Part shown: positions 36,573-46,080 of the stretch, piece after piece
How positions within the stretch are numbered: the stretch's first letter is position 1
How the letters are laid out: every line of letters starts with the position of its first letter
Assembly: GCF_900104475.1 (NCBI RefSeq)
Contig: NZ_FNJR01000007.1
Coordinates: forward strand, 186,001-250,000
Reading direction: 5' to 3'
Source: Actinopolyspora xinjiangensis
Lineage (GTDB): Bacteria; Actinomycetota; Actinomycetes; Mycobacteriales; Pseudonocardiaceae
DNA length: 64,000 bases
Notes under the pieces: model-generated
Told to the model about the DNA's origin: nothing
What the model saw: only the letters and a program-made list of their open reading frames with translations
Database searches by the model: none
Position numbers and translations under genes: made by a program

Positions 36573-37016
36573 TCAGCGGACGAAGAGGCCCTTCTCAGCG
36601 GCGACGGCGGCCTGCCTGGTGTCGCGCGTGACCACGACGAGATCGCCACCCGGGGCCAGCGGGACGGCCTGTTCAAGAGCCGCCGCGAGGTGTATCGTGT
36701 CCAGCGTGCGGATCGCGTGGGCGATCACCAGTTCCTAGGTCCTGGACAACAGCGATCCCGGATTCAACCGCAGCAGGGTGATGCCCCCTCTTGACCAGCG
36801 GTCCCTGTCGAAGCGGTCGAGTACGCGGGAGGAAACTTCGACACGGTTGCCGCGCTGTGCCACGGAGACGGCGGAAGCGAACTCGACCCTGGTCAACTCG
36901 CTGGTGATGACGGGGAGCTCGCCTTCCAGCAGCAGTTCACGGAACTCGGTGTGCTCGGCCTCGTGGGCGAGATAGGCGCGGATGAGACCGCTGGTACCGG
37001 TGTACAGCAGTGTCAC
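36573..37016 (-). pseudogene. PIN-domain toxin gene with amber stop and lost catalytic Asp
   Basis: From GTG 37016 the frame reads VTLLYTGTSGLIRAYLAHE, then a typical PIN core with SELTRVEFASAV. A TAG at 36735-36737 interrupts it, and the same frame continues with ELVIAHAIRTLDTIHLAAAL and VVVTRDTRQAA to a natural TGA at 36573. Thus one in-frame nonsense codon splits a protein of about 147 residues. In addition, the first catalytic Asp (normally YTDTS or YADTS) is Gly. The gene overlaps the remnant of its antitoxin by 4 bp. The toxin is almost certainly inactive. Confidence 0.88.
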
Positions 37017-37290
37017 CGATCCCACCGATCGGCTTCCAGCGCCTCACTCGCGCTCCGACCGAATCCCCGGGCCGCCGCTTCCATCATCCAGAGTCAACAC
37101 CTCGTCGGGTGACCGAACTTCCACCAAACACGCCGGAAGCACGATCCCGTCGGCATACCCTCCGATGACTGACCGGTCCGTCCACGGTCCCCGAGAGGGC
37201 CGCGGTGACCAGCTCGTTCATACTCCGGTTCTCGCTGGTCGCCGTCGCATTCAAAAACCTGTGCAGCTCGCCGTCCATCCGCGCTATCAG
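37013..37290 (-). pseudogene. Remnant antitoxin gene, multiply frameshifted
   Basis: Pieces of a ribbon-helix-helix antitoxin occur in three frames. LIARMDGELHRFLNATATSE with NRSMNELVTAAL lies at 37290-37200, EVRSPDEVLTLDDGS in a second frame near 37100, and a C-terminus RSASEALEADRWDR in a third, ending in a TGA that overlaps the toxin start. A TAG precedes the first piece, so the original start is also lost. It pairs with the broken PIN gene, forming a decayed toxin-antitoxin module. Confidence 0.75.
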
Positions 37291-37559
37291 CTACCGCACA
37301 ACACCGTGACAGCAAAAAGGAACGCCTGACAACACGGGTTCCCACGCGGCACGTCGCGCTCGTCCGGAGCGACGGCCCGCTTTCGCTTCCATCACCACGC
37401 ACCAGACTGGCCACTCGCTCACGCTCGACGGCCTCGGCTTCCCACTTCCGACGGAATCCGCTCAGGCCACCGGTGCCCCATGGGGCGGAAGCGCCGCCGG
37501 TTGCCTACGCTGCCGCAGTATCCCCTGCACGGGAACGCGAGACGGTTAGGAGAAGCGAC

Positions 37560-37772
37560 GTGTATTTCACCGATCGTGGTCTCGAGGAGCTGGAGGAACG
37601 GCGCGGCGACGAGCGGGTGAACCTGACCTGGTTGGCCGACCGGATGCGCGCCTTCGTCGATGCGAACCCGGAGTTCGAGGACGCCGTGGACCGGCTGGCG
37701 ACTTTCCTCGCCAGGGACGAGGGCGAGGAGGAGTCCGGCGAGGAGAAGTTCAGCGAGGCGCTGGAGAGCTGA
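37560..37772 (+). CDS. Small conserved protein found beside kgd (DUF6104-like)
   Basis: 70 residues. VYFTDRGLEELEERRGDERV and LTWLADRMRAFVDANPEFED form two charged helices, then VDRLATFLARDE and an acidic tail. The GTG at 37560 follows AGGAGA. I recall this family as a frequent kgd neighbour in actinobacteria (I believe DUF6104); no function is established. Here about 1.36 kb and a decayed toxin pair separate it from kgd, so the original linkage seems to have been interrupted. Confidence 0.8.
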   Translation: MYFTDRGLEELEERRGDERVNLTWLADRMRAFVDANPEFEDAVDRLATFLARDEGEEESGEEKFSEALES

Positions 37773-38112
37773 AGACGGTGGGGCCGCCGCCCGAGCGCTC
37801 TGGTTGTTCGGGCCGGCTGGACCGCGCCCGCCGCTCCGCTCCCGCAGAGACGGGAGCAGGGGAGTTCTCAGCGGACGAGTTCCCGCGCGAGGAGCGATCC
37901 CGCGGGCACCGCCGATCCACGCGGCGGAGCGAGGGCTCCCCGGTTCGGGAGCGATGACGCACCCCACCGAGACGTGATGGACGGTCGAGGTCGCGGCGGA
38001 GCACCGGCTGGCTCCGCCGCGACCTCCGAAAGAGCCGGGCATCCGTTATCCTGCCGATCACCTCCTGCCACAGACAGCTACCTTCGGTTCATGCCAGCGC
38101 AGTATTTGCCAC
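37773..38112. other. 340-bp gap with hairpins
   Basis: No gene. Contains a 7-bp stem at 37838-37857 and the long hairpin at 37987-38026 between two convergent genes. Confidence 0.5.
37987..38026. terminator. 16-bp perfect hairpin between convergent genes
   Basis: GAGGTCGCGGCGGAGC / GCTCCGCCGCGACCTC with an 8-base loop. No T-tract, but the stem is one of the longest in the window and could block transcription from both sides. Confidence 0.6.
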
Positions 38113-38442
38113 TCAAAAACGAACGCTGCGGAAGCCGGGAACCTCGGTCCGCTTACCGGGGCCCAGTACCAGCAGAAGCTCCCCGTTGCAATTCGGCAGG
38201 GCATACACTTCCGCCGAGGAATCGGTCTCGTTCCACATCTCCCCCGAAGCGCTCGTGTCGTAACAACCTTCAGGATTGCGAAATATTATCAGGTGACCAT
38301 CACGATTCGAATAGACGAAGTCGCCGACAGCCGCGTGAGCGACCCCCGGAAACACCATGATCACACAAACAAGCAGAGCACGAACCGAGAACGACGAACG
38401 CGGTGGCATCACTCCGTTGTCAGCGCCCATCCGCGAAGACAC
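38113..38442 (-). CDS. Small secreted protein, paralogue of 38575-38877
   Basis: 109 residues. A Sec signal peptide (hydrophobic core ALLVCVIMVFPGV, likely cleavage after AHA near 37) is followed by a domain of about 70 residues containing NPEGCYDTSASGEMWNET and ALPNCNGELLLVLGPG. Two Cys residues probably form a disulfide. The pattern NP-x-GCYDT, N-x-T, C-x-G, PG is shared with the next gene upstream. The start is uncertain (GTG 38442 or ATG 38409). Extracellular role unknown; small beta-rich secreted inhibitors look superficially similar. Confidence 0.75.
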   Translation of the reverse strand: MSSRMGADNGVMPPRSSFSVRALLVCVIMVFPGVAHAAVGDFVYSNRDGHLIIFRNPEGCYDTSASGEMWNETDSSAEVYALPNCNGELLLVLGPGKRTEVPGFRSVRF

Positions 38443-38574
38443 GAACGATCACACCATCCCAGCACGAGCGATATTTCCTTTCGTCGCGACGACCTCGAAA
38501 AACTCGAATCTTGGTGAAACCTCCCGGACGAAACACGCCCACCGGAAGAAACACCGCACCCCGAGAACAACTCG

Positions 38575-38877
38575 TCACGCCTCGAAACTCTCGAAGTACA
38601 CCGCAGGTGGAGGCACCGATTCTCCCGGTGCGACCTTGTACACGATTTGTCCCTTGCAGCCGGCCGAACTGTAGAGCGTCACCACCCCCAACGTTCTGTT
38701 GTTCATATACCTTCCGTCCGGAGTGTCATAGCACCCGTTGGGATTCTCGACCCTGTGCCAGTCACCGTGGCTGTCCCCCCACAGGACGACTCCCGGGGCC
38801 GCCGCGGCCGGACCGGCCATGACAGCCGCCCCGACCGCCATGGCAACAGCACTCAACACCACACCGAAACGCTTCAC
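38575..38877 (-). CDS. Small secreted protein, paralogue of 38113-38442
   Basis: 100 residues. A clear signal peptide (MKRFGVVLSAVAMAVGAAVM, cleavage after AAA near 27) is followed by a compact domain VENPNGCYDTPDGRYMNNRT and SSAGCKGQIVYKVAPGES. The two Cys positions and the flanking motifs align with the neighbouring gene, so the two arose by tandem duplication and have diverged strongly. Likely extracellular and disulfide-bonded. No family name recognised. Confidence 0.82.
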   Translation of the reverse strand: MKRFGVVLSAVAMAVGAAVMAGPAAAAPGVVLWGDSHGDWHRVENPNGCYDTPDGRYMNNRTLGVVTLYSSAGCKGQIVYKVAPGESVPPPAVYFESFEA

Positions 38878-39369
38878 AACACACCTCTATCCATGTCGAT
38901 TCGACGGAATTCCCGCCGAAATCTAATCTAGCGAAAGCCATGGAACTCCGACAATCACTCAGCGGAGTGAGACCCCAACAGAAAAAGCTTCAGAAAACTT
39001 CCCCGAAAGATGGAGCCACCCCTGAAAGAATTATTTCGATCACTCACGGGCGCAACAAAAACAGAATCGAATTCTTTTACGGCGATCCGGAAAACACGAA
39101 AACAATACCGATACTCCCTCGTCACGGCGACGTCCACACGTACGGAGCGGTGAACACGGCACGACCGGACCGGCTCGACCTCGCCCGCGAGATCCGCGCT
39201 GTGCAGCACGGCTTATCAGCCTGTGCGGAAAGTCCCGCTGGACCACCGCCGGGCACGGGTAGACAATCCCGTTCGGCGATCCCGACGCGCCCACCCGCGC
39301 GTCGGCGCGGACCGCGGCGCCCCACGGGCCAACAGCCCCCGCCGGATCGCCAACGGAATTGGAGGAACC
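38878..39369. other. 490-bp intergenic region, partly AT-rich
   Basis: DNA at 38885-39130 is clearly richer in A/T than its surroundings and contains A-runs (AACAGAAAAAGC type). Frames here are open but have no start site or protein-like composition that I trust. It holds the promoters of the leftward secreted-protein gene and the rightward tdh gene. Confidence 0.45.
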
Positions 39370-40401
39370 GTGCGAGCACTGGTGAAACCCACCGCCGGTC
39401 CGGGCCTCGAGATGACCGAGGTCCCCGACCCGGAACCGGGCGCGCGGGACGTGGTCCTCAAGGTCCTGCGCACTGGCATCTGCGGCACCGACCTGCACAT
39501 CGACGCCTGGGACGAGTGGGCCGCATCGAACATCACGCCGCCGCTGATCGCGGGGCACGAGTTCGTGGGAGAGGTCGTCGAGGTCGGTGCGGGAGTGCGG
39601 CAGGTCGCGGTCGGCGACCTGGTCAGCGGCGAGGGGCACGTGGTGTGCGGCCGGTGCCGCAACTGCCTGGCGGGCAGGCGCCACCTGTGCGCCGACACCA
39701 AGGGACTGGGGGTGCACTACGACGGCGCGTTCGCCGAGTACGCCGTGCTCCCCGAGGCCAACTGCTGGGTGCACAACCAGAGCATCGACCACGACGTCGC
39801 CGCGATCTTCGACCCCTTCGGCAACGCCGTGCACACCGCGCTGAGCTTCCCCGTCGTGGGCGAGGACGTGCTCATCACCGGTGCGGGCCCCATCGGGCTG
39901 ATGGCGGCGAGCGTGGCACGGCACGCGGGCGCCCGGCACATCCTGATCACCGACGCCAGTGAGTACCGGCTGGAGCTGGCGCGCCGGATCGGGGTCGACT
40001 TCGCCATGAACGTGGCCGAGCACGACCTGGCCGACGTGCAGGAACGATTGGACATGACGGAGGGCTTCGACGTCGGCATGGAGATGTGCGGCCAGCCCGC
40101 CGCGCTGCGTGACATGATCGCGAACATGGCCCACGGCGGTCGCATCGCCATGCTCGGCCTGCCCGCCGAGAGCTTCGGGATCGACTGGAGCTCCGTGGTG
40201 CTCAAGATGCTGACCATCAAGGGCATCTACGGCAGGGAGATGTTCGAGACCTGGTACTCGATGTCGGTGCTGCTCGAATCGGGTCTGGACCTGACGCCGG
40301 TGATCACTCACCGGTTCGCCCCCGGCGACTTTCAGAAGGCCTTCGACACTGCCCGACAGGGGCAGTGCGGCAAGATCATCCTGGATTGGACGGTGGAGTA
40401 G
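39370..40401 (+). CDS. tdh: L-threonine 3-dehydrogenase
   Basis: Zinc- and NAD-dependent oxidation of threonine to 2-amino-3-oxobutyrate. 343 residues: catalytic zinc motifs [15 protein letters not shown] (Cys near 38) and AGHEFVGEV, structural-zinc Cys cluster [15 protein letters not shown] (about 94-108), Rossmann motif GAGPIGLMA near 175. The GTG at 39370 follows GGAGGAACC and gives the standard N-terminus; the open frame upstream is Arg-rich and non-coding. kbl starts 3 bp after its stop, the classic tdh-kbl threonine-degradation operon. Confidence 0.97.
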   Translation: MRALVKPTAGPGLEMTEVPDPEPGARDVVLKVLRTGICGTDLHIDAWDEWAASNITPPLIAGHEFVGEVVEVGAGVRQVAVGDLVSGEGHVVCGRCRNCLAGRRHLCADTKGLGVHYDGAFAEYAVLPEANCWVHNQSIDHDVAAIFDPFGNAVHTALSFPVVGEDVLITGAGPIGLMAASVARHAGARHILITDASEYRLELARRIGVDFAMNVAEHDLADVQERLDMTEGFDVGMEMCGQPAALRDMIANMAHGGRIAMLGLPAESFGIDWSSVVLKMLTIKGIYGREMFETWYSMSVLLESGLDLTPVITHRFAPGDFQKAFDTARQGQCGKIILDWTVE

Positions 40402-40404
40402 CCG

Positions 40405-41607
40405 ATGTTCGGCAAAGCTGCCGAGGAACTGCGTGGCAGGCTGGACGAGATCCGGTCGGCCGGGCTGTACAAGCGGGAACGCGTCCTCGAAACGCCGCAG
40501 CGGGCGCGCGTGGGGGTGGACACCGGGGCGGACACCGGTGAGGTGCTCAACCTCTGCGCCAACAACTACCTGGGCCTGGCCGACCACCCGAAACTGGTGG
40601 AGGCCGCCAAGAGCGCGCTGGACGAGTGGGGCCTCGGCATGGCCTCCGTGCGATTCATCTGCGGCACCCAGGCCCCGCACAAGGAGCTGGAACGACGGCT
40701 GTCGGACTTCCTGGGAACCGGCGACACCATCCTGTACAGCTCGTGCTTCGACGCCAACACGGGGCTGTTCGAGAGCCTGCTCGACGAGCAGGACGTGATC
40801 ATCTCCGACGAGCTCAACCACGCGAGCATCATCGACGGAGTCCGGCTGTGCAAGGCCGGACGCGCGCGCTACGGCAACCGGGACATGGCCGATCTGGAGC
40901 GCAAACTCGTCGAGCACGCCGATGCCCGCTACCGGTTGATCGTCACCGACGGCGTGTTCTCCATGGACGGCTACCTGGCCCCGCTGGACGAGATCTGCGA
41001 ACTGGCCGAGCGCCACGACGCGATGGTCATGGTCGACGACTCGCACGCGGTGGGCTTCCTCGGTCCCAACGGCGCGGGCACCCCGGAGCTGTTCGGCGTC
41101 ACCGACCGGGTGGACATCGTCACGGGCACGCTCGGCAAGGCGCTGGGCGGCGCCAGCGGCGGCTACGTGGCGGCCTGGCCGGAGATCGTGGAGCTGCTGC
41201 GGCAGCGCTCCCGGCCGTACCTGTTCTCCAACTCGCTGGCCCCGCCGATCGTGGCCTCCGCGCTGGCCGCGCTGGACCTCGTCGGATCGGAACCGGGGCT
41301 GCGGGAGCGGTTGCGTTCCAACAGCGAGCTGTTCCGCGACAGGATGAGCGCTGAGGGCTTCGACCTGCTGCCCGGGGAGCACCCGATCATCCCGGTGATG
41401 ATCGGCGACGCGGCCGAGGCCACCCGAATGGCCGACCTGCTGCTCGACGAGGGGGTCTACGTCATCGGGTTCTCCTACCCGGTGGTGCCGCACGGCAAGG
41501 CGCGTATCCGGACCCAGATGTCGGCGGCATTGACCTCGGAAGACGTCGAGAGGGCCGTCACCGCGTTCGTCCGGGCCCGGGAGAGGGCCGGTAAGCTGGC
41601 CGAGTGA
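40405..41607 (+). CDS. kbl: Glycine C-acetyltransferase (2-amino-3-ketobutyrate CoA ligase)
   Basis: PLP enzyme splitting 2-amino-3-oxobutyrate with CoA into glycine and acetyl-CoA, the second step after Tdh. 400 residues; [10 protein letters not shown] near 52, [15 protein letters not shown] near 212, and the PLP lysine in [16 protein letters not shown] near 245. Follows tdh after 3 bp and overlaps the LysR-family gene by 4 bp (GTGA). Confidence 0.97.
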   Translation: MFGKAAEELRGRLDEIRSAGLYKRERVLETPQRARVGVDTGADTGEVLNLCANNYLGLADHPKLVEAAKSALDEWGLGMASVRFICGTQAPHKELERRLSDFLGTGDTILYSSCFDANTGLFESLLDEQDVIISDELNHASIIDGVRLCKAGRARYGNRDMADLERKLVEHADARYRLIVTDGVFSMDGYLAPLDEICELAERHDAMVMVDDSHAVGFLGPNGAGTPELFGVTDRVDIVTGTLGKALGGASGGYVAAWPEIVELLRQRSRPYLFSNSLAPPIVASALAALDLVGSEPGLRERLRSNSELFRDRMSAEGFDLLPGEHPIIPVMIGDAAEATRMADLLLDEGVYVIGFSYPVVPHGKARIRTQMSAALTSEDVERAVTAFVRARERAGKLAE

Positions 41608-42503
41608 TTGACCCGCGTCGACTGACCGTACTGCGCGCACTGGCCGACCACGGCACGGTGCGCGCGGCGGCCGAGACGCTGTACCTCACTCCGTCGGCGG
41701 TCTCCCAGCAGCTGACCGCCCTGGAGCAGGAGGCGGGCCAGGCACTGCTGACCCGCAGGGGAAGACGGGTAGAGCTGACCGCCGCCGGTGAACTCCTGGC
41801 GGAGCACGCGAAGGTCGTGCTGGCCGAGGTGGAACGCGCCGAGGCCAGCATGGCCGCCCACGCCACCGGGGCGGTGGGGCGTGTCGGGGTCGCCTCGTTC
41901 GCCTCCGCCATCACCCGGGTGGTGGCGCCGTGCATCACCGCGCTGCGCTCCACCGCCCCCGGGGTGACGGTGCTGGTGCGCGATGCCGAGGCGCACGACA
42001 GCCTCCTACTGCTGCTGTCCGGCGAGACCGACGTCGCGATCTCGATGGAGTACGGCGCGACCGCGCAGTCGGACGAGCACCGCCTGACCAGGTATCCGCT
42101 CTACACCGAACCGTTCGACGCGGTGCTGCCACCGCACCACCCGCTCTGCGGGCGAACCAGCGTGGGCCTGGCCGACATCGGCGAGTCGGACTGGATCGCA
42201 CCGTTGCCGGGCAACCCCTGCCGAGAGGTCGCGCAAACCTGCTTCGCCGACGCCGGGTTCGCGCCACGCATCACGCACACCTCGGACGACTTCCACGCGG
42301 TGGTGGCCCTGGTCGCCGCCGGAACCGGGGTGGCGCTGGTGCCGCGCAGCGCGATCCCGGCCGAGCACGGCGCCGCGGTGCGCCCGCTGCACGAGCGGAT
42401 CCCCACCAGGCGGGTCTTCGCGGCGGTACGGCGCGGCAGGGAGGAGCACCCGCTGCTGCGGCGGGTGCTGGACACGCTGCTCGGCTGCTCGGAGGAGCTC
42501 TAG
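41604..42503 (+). CDS. LysR-family transcriptional regulator
   Basis: 299 residues. The N-terminal winged helix (about 5-65; [20 protein letters not shown], then [12 protein letters not shown]) is followed by the type 2 periplasmic-binding-like effector domain (about 90-295). Translationally coupled to kbl, so it may regulate threonine/glycine metabolism; it could also control the aldehyde dehydrogenase gene that converges on it. LysR genes are more often divergent from their targets, so this same-strand placement at the operon end is less usual. Confidence 0.92.
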   Translation: MIDPRRLTVLRALADHGTVRAAAETLYLTPSAVSQQLTALEQEAGQALLTRRGRRVELTAAGELLAEHAKVVLAEVERAEASMAAHATGAVGRVGVASFASAITRVVAPCITALRSTAPGVTVLVRDAEAHDSLLLLLSGETDVAISMEYGATAQSDEHRLTRYPLYTEPFDAVLPPHHPLCGRTSVGLADIGESDWIAPLPGNPCREVAQTCFADAGFAPRITHTSDDFHAVVALVAAGTGVALVPRSAIPAEHGAAVRPLHERIPTRRVFAAVRRGREEHPLLRRVLDTLLGCSEEL

Positions 42504-42568
42504 GAGGCGCCCCCTCCGCCCGGCGGCGTCGCCGGAGCACGGCACCCGACGACGCCGAAGAGACGAGG

Positions 42569-44032
42569 TCAGAACGGGTAGCGCGCCTGCCGCTCGCGGA
42601 AGGTGACCCATCGGGTGTCGGTGAACGCCTCCACCCCGCTGCGTCCGCCGAAGTGCCCGAACCCGGAGTCCTTGACCCCGCCGAACGGCGCCTGGGGCTG
42701 GTCACCGATCGACTGGTCGTTGATGTGGAAGATGCCGGTCTCGACCCGTCGCGCGATCTCCCAGCCCTTGCGGGTGTCGGCCGTGATCACCCCGCCGGTC
42801 AGGCCGTACGGCGTGTCGTTGACGATCCCGATCGCCTCCTCGACGGACTCGTAGCCGAGCACGGTGGTGACCGGCCCGAAGATCTCCTCCGAGTAGATGC
42901 GCTGCTCCGGGGTGACCTCGCTGAGCACCGTCGGCCGGTACATCGCGCCCTCGGGCGCCTGACCCCCGCAGTGCGCCACCGCTCCCCCCGCGAGTGCGTC
43001 GTCGACCAGCGAGGCGATCCGCCGCGCGGCGGCCTCGTCGATCACCGGGCCGATCACGGTGTTCGGATCGCGAGGGTCACCGAAGGGCAGCTCCGCGACC
43101 TTCTTGCCCAGCCGGTCGGTGAACTCGGCACGCATCGCCTCGGGCACCAGCACCCGGTCGGCGGACATGCAGATCTGCCCCGCGTTCATGAACGCGCCGA
43201 AGGCGACCGCGTCCACCGCGTAGTCCGGGTCGGCGTCGTCGAGTACCAGCACCGAGTTCTTGCCGCCCAGTTCCAGCACGGCGGGCTTGAGGTGGCGCGC
43301 CGCCTCGATGCCGATGGAACGGCCGACCTCGGTGGAGCCGGTGAAGTTGACCCGGCGGACGCGGCGGTCGGCGATCAGGGCGTTGCCGATCTCGGCGCCG
43401 TCCGCGCTGTCGTTGGTGATCACGTTGAGCACCCCGTCCGGCAGCCCCGCCTCGCGGAGGACCTCCGCCAGCCAGAGGCCCGCCGTCAGCGGGGCCTGCT
43501 CGCTCGGCTTGAGCACCACCGTGTTGCCCATGGCCAGCGCGACGGCGAACGAGCGCGTGCCGAGGATCAGCGGGGCGTTCCACGGCGCGAACGCGGCGAC
43601 CACCCCGGCGGGCTGCCGCAGCGCGAAACTCCACTCGTCGGGATCGGAGGAGGTCAGGACCTCGCCACGGGGGCCGGTCGTGGCGGCTGCGGCCTCCCGC
43701 AGGATGTCGGCCGCCAGCTCGGCGTTGAACATCGCCCACGGCCGGGTGCCGCCGACCTCGCCGGCCATCAGCTCCACGGCCTGTTCGGTGCGCTGGGTCA
43801 GCAGGTCCGCGGCCCGCAGCAGGATCTCCCTGCGCCGCGGCGCTCCGGTGCGCGACCACTCCTCGAACGAGGCGGCGGCGGCATCCACCGCCTCGGTGAC
43901 GTCGGAGACCGAGGCCGCGGCGACGGTGGCGAACACCTCGCCGGTCCGGGGATCGGTGTCGGTGGTTCTGCGGCCCGTCGCCGCATCCCGGAACTCGCCC
44001 CCGATGATCAGTTGTCGTTGCACAGGCGCCAT
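42569..44032 (-). CDS. NAD(P)-dependent aldehyde dehydrogenase
   Basis: 487 residues, complete aldehyde dehydrogenase. Cofactor loop FTGSTEVGRSIG near 230, catalytic Glu in LELGGKN near 255, catalytic Cys in NAGQICMSADR near 289, and the EEIFGPV block near 388. Overall closest in pattern to aromatic-aldehyde (vanillin/benzaldehyde-type) dehydrogenases. ATG 44032 gives MAPVQRQLIIGGEF; the frame upstream is non-coding. It converges on the LysR gene. Substrate uncertain. Confidence 0.92.
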   Translation of the reverse strand: MAPVQRQLIIGGEFRDAATGRRTTDTDPRTGEVFATVAAASVSDVTEAVDAAAASFEEWSRTGAPRRREILLRAADLLTQRTEQAVELMAGEVGGTRPWAMFNAELAADILREAAAATTGPRGEVLTSSDPDEWSFALRQPAGVVAAFAPWNAPLILGTRSFAVALAMGNTVVLKPSEQAPLTAGLWLAEVLREAGLPDGVLNVITNDSADGAEIGNALIADRRVRRVNFTGSTEVGRSIGIEAARHLKPAVLELGGKNSVLVLDDADPDYAVDAVAFGAFMNAGQICMSADRVLVPEAMRAEFTDRLGKKVAELPFGDPRDPNTVIGPVIDEAAARRIASLVDDALAGGAVAHCGGQAPEGAMYRPTVLSEVTPEQRIYSEEIFGPVTTVLGYESVEEAIGIVNDTPYGLTGGVITADTRKGWEIARRVETGIFHINDQSIGDQPQAPFGGVKDSGFGHFGGRSGVEAFTDTRWVTFRERQARYPF

Positions 44033-44158
44033 CGCCGCTCGCTTTCGTCGAAACCTTCCACCGCATAACACCACCGGCACGCGGGCTCGCGCATCCTCCG
44101 CGCCGCCGTCGCTGCCCGTTCGCAGCACGGTGTGCGCACTCCGGCCGAAAGCGTCCGG

Positions 44159-44623
44159 TCACTCGACCCGTGACGGGGCCGACTCGGTCTCGTCCTCCTC
44201 CGAGGGCAGGCGAACGTCGTCGACGTCGATGTTGACCTCGAGTACCTCCAACCCGGTCATGCGCTCCACGGCGTCGATCACCTTCCGCCGCACGCCCCTG
44301 GTGACGTCTACTATGGACAGCCCGTATTCCACCACGATGTCCAGGTCCACGGCGGCCTGCTTCTCACCGACCTCGACCCGCACACCCGAGACCGTGGAAG
44401 TTCCCCCGCCGGGAACGCGTTCCCGCAACGCGCCGAAGGCCCTGGAGACACCGCCTCCCATCGCGTGAACACCGGGCACCTCCCGAGTCGCGAGCGCCGC
44501 GATCTTCTGCACCACCGATGCCTCGATGCTGGTCCTGCCCCGCGAGGGCTCTCCTTCCGGGATCTCGGCCCGGACGGGCTGCCGGGACGAATCCTCCGCC
44601 GATCCGGTGTCGTCCTGTGCCAT
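44159..44623 (-). CDS. Asp23/Gls24-family envelope stress protein
   Basis: 154 residues with a charged N-terminal tail and the Asp23 domain (about 30-140): IEASVVQKIAALATREVPGV, then VDLDIVVEYGLSIVDVTRGV and VIDAVERMTGLEVLEVNI. Members are small soluble proteins associated with the cell envelope and alkaline or envelope stress. It stands alone 127 bp upstream of the aldehyde dehydrogenase start on the same strand. Confidence 0.92.
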   Translation of the reverse strand: MAQDDTGSAEDSSRQPVRAEIPEGEPSRGRTSIEASVVQKIAALATREVPGVHAMGGGVSRAFGALRERVPGGGTSTVSGVRVEVGEKQAAVDLDIVVEYGLSIVDVTRGVRRKVIDAVERMTGLEVLEVNIDVDDVRLPSEEDETESAPSRVE

Positions 44624-44837
44624 GTGCCGGTTCCTTTCGCCTGGGGTGATTCGCGACCGCTCGTCACCCGCCGTGTCCCTGCCCCGCCCTCGGACGGCCC
44701 CTTACACAGACGGGTGTCCCGCGAGTATGCCCCATTCCGCCCGACTCCGACGGCGAGCTCGCCGGGCCCGGCGGTATCCCCTTATCGCCCGGCATCCCGG
44801 CTGGTCCCGGTTCAGGGCATCACGGCGACTGAGTCGA

Positions 44838-46007
44838 TCACGCAGAACGGTCCACCCGGCGGCCCGCCTTCCAGACCCGGTGAGTGAGCGGCACTCCGGG
44901 GCGGTAGGCGAGCCAGGACGCGGCGGGGGCGTCCAGGGCGTGCACGTCGGCGCGGGCGCCCGGCCGCAGCACCCCGAGCGCACCCTCCCCCCGGTCACGG
45001 CCGAGCGCCCGCGCGCCCGCCCGCGTAGCGGCGTAAACCGCTTCGGAGACGGTCATCCGCAGCTGCAGTACCGCCGTGGCCACGCAGAACGCCATCGAGG
45101 AGGTGTAGGACGAGCCCGGATTGCAGTTGGTGGCCAGCGCCACCTTCGCACCGGCGTCGAGCAGTTCCCTGGCCGGTGGAAGCGGCTGTCGGGTGGACAG
45201 GTCGCAGGCGGGCAGCAAGGTCGCCACGGTGTCCGAACCGGCGAGCGCGTCGACGTCCTCGGCGGTGAGGTGGGTGCAGTGGTCCACGCTGGCCGCCCCC
45301 AGCTCCACCGCGAGCGCCACGCCGGGCCCCGGTTCGAGCTGATTGCCGTGCACCCGCAGGCCGAGGCCCCGCTCACGGGCCGCCAGCAGCACCCGGCGGG
45401 ACCGCTCGGCGTCGAAGGCCCCGCGTTCGCAGAACACGTCGCACCAGGACACGTACGGGGCGACGGTGTCGAGCATCGGCCCGCACACCAGGTCCAGGTA
45501 GTCGTCGGCATCCCGATCCGGGGGGACGAGGTGGGCGCCGAGGTAGGTGACCTCCTCCGCCTCGATCGAGGCGATGCGCGCGGCGCGCAGCTCGTCCTCG
45601 ACGGTGAGGCCGTAACCGGTCTTGGTCTCCAACGAAGTGGTTCCCTGCGCGGCGGCCTCGGCCACGTGTGCGCGCAGGTTGGCGGCCAGCCGCTCGTCGT
45701 CGGCCGCGCGGGTGGCGCGCACCGTCTCGGCGATACCACCCGCCCGATAGGGTTCGCCCGCCATCCGGGCGGCGAACTCGGCGGTGCGGTCACCCGCGAA
45801 GACCAGGTGGGTGTGGCTGTCGACCCAGCCGGGCAGCACGGCGCGCCCTCCCAGGTCGACGCGGTGGTCGGCCTGCGGGGCCCGCTCGGCCGCTCCGACC
45901 CAGGCCACGCGCTCCCCCTCGAACACCAGGGCCGCGCCGGTCAGCGTCCCCAGCTCCTCGTCGTTGGTGGTCAGTTCGGAGATTCCGGTGACAACAGTGG
46001 AGTTCAT
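44838..46007 (-). CDS. hutI: Imidazolonepropionase
   Basis: 389-residue amidohydrolase hydrolysing imidazolone-5-propionate to N-formimino-L-glutamate, third step of histidine degradation. Metal-binding [10 protein letters not shown] near 73, [13 protein letters not shown] near 127, VHGNQLEPG near 218, SVDHCTHL near 240, [12 protein letters not shown] near 296. Last gene of the leftward hut operon, 73 bp after hutF. Confidence 0.96.
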   Translation of the reverse strand: MNSTVVTGISELTTNDEELGTLTGAALVFEGERVAWVGAAERAPQADHRVDLGGRAVLPGWVDSHTHLVFAGDRTAEFAARMAGEPYRAGGIAETVRATRAADDERLAANLRAHVAEAAAQGTTSLETKTGYGLTVEDELRAARIASIEAEEVTYLGAHLVPPDRDADDYLDLVCGPMLDTVAPYVSWCDVFCERGAFDAERSRRVLLAARERGLGLRVHGNQLEPGPGVALAVELGAASVDHCTHLTAEDVDALAGSDTVATLLPACDLSTRQPLPPARELLDAGAKVALATNCNPGSSYTSSMAFCVATAVLQLRMTVSEAVYAATRAGARALGRDRGEGALGVLRPGARADVHALDAPAASWLAYRPGVPLTHRVWKAGRRVDRSA

Positions 46008-46080
46008 CGGCCTTTCACCATCCGGGTGCTGTTCGTGGGTCTCAGTGGGAAACGGCTCGGCGACCGCGAGAACCCGGCGG

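Noticed and set aside
38940-39369. Possible genes in the AT-rich spacer upstream of tdh on both strands
   Set aside because: Frames are short or run into tdh out of frame, start sites lack ribosome binding sites, and the products have no protein-like pattern.
39040-41640. Minus-strand frame of about 860 codons opposite tdh-kbl
   Set aside because: Opposes two certain metabolic genes and has shadow composition.
41930-44068. Plus-strand frame of about 710 codons spanning the LysR end and the aldehyde dehydrogenase
   Set aside because: Runs across two well-supported genes in another frame or strand; Arg/Gly/Ala-rich without fold signatures.
44624-44837. Possible RNA gene or riboswitch between the Asp23 gene and hutI
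   Set aside because: No conserved riboswitch or tRNA-like folding pattern could be recognised by eye; the DNA is simply GC-rich spacer.
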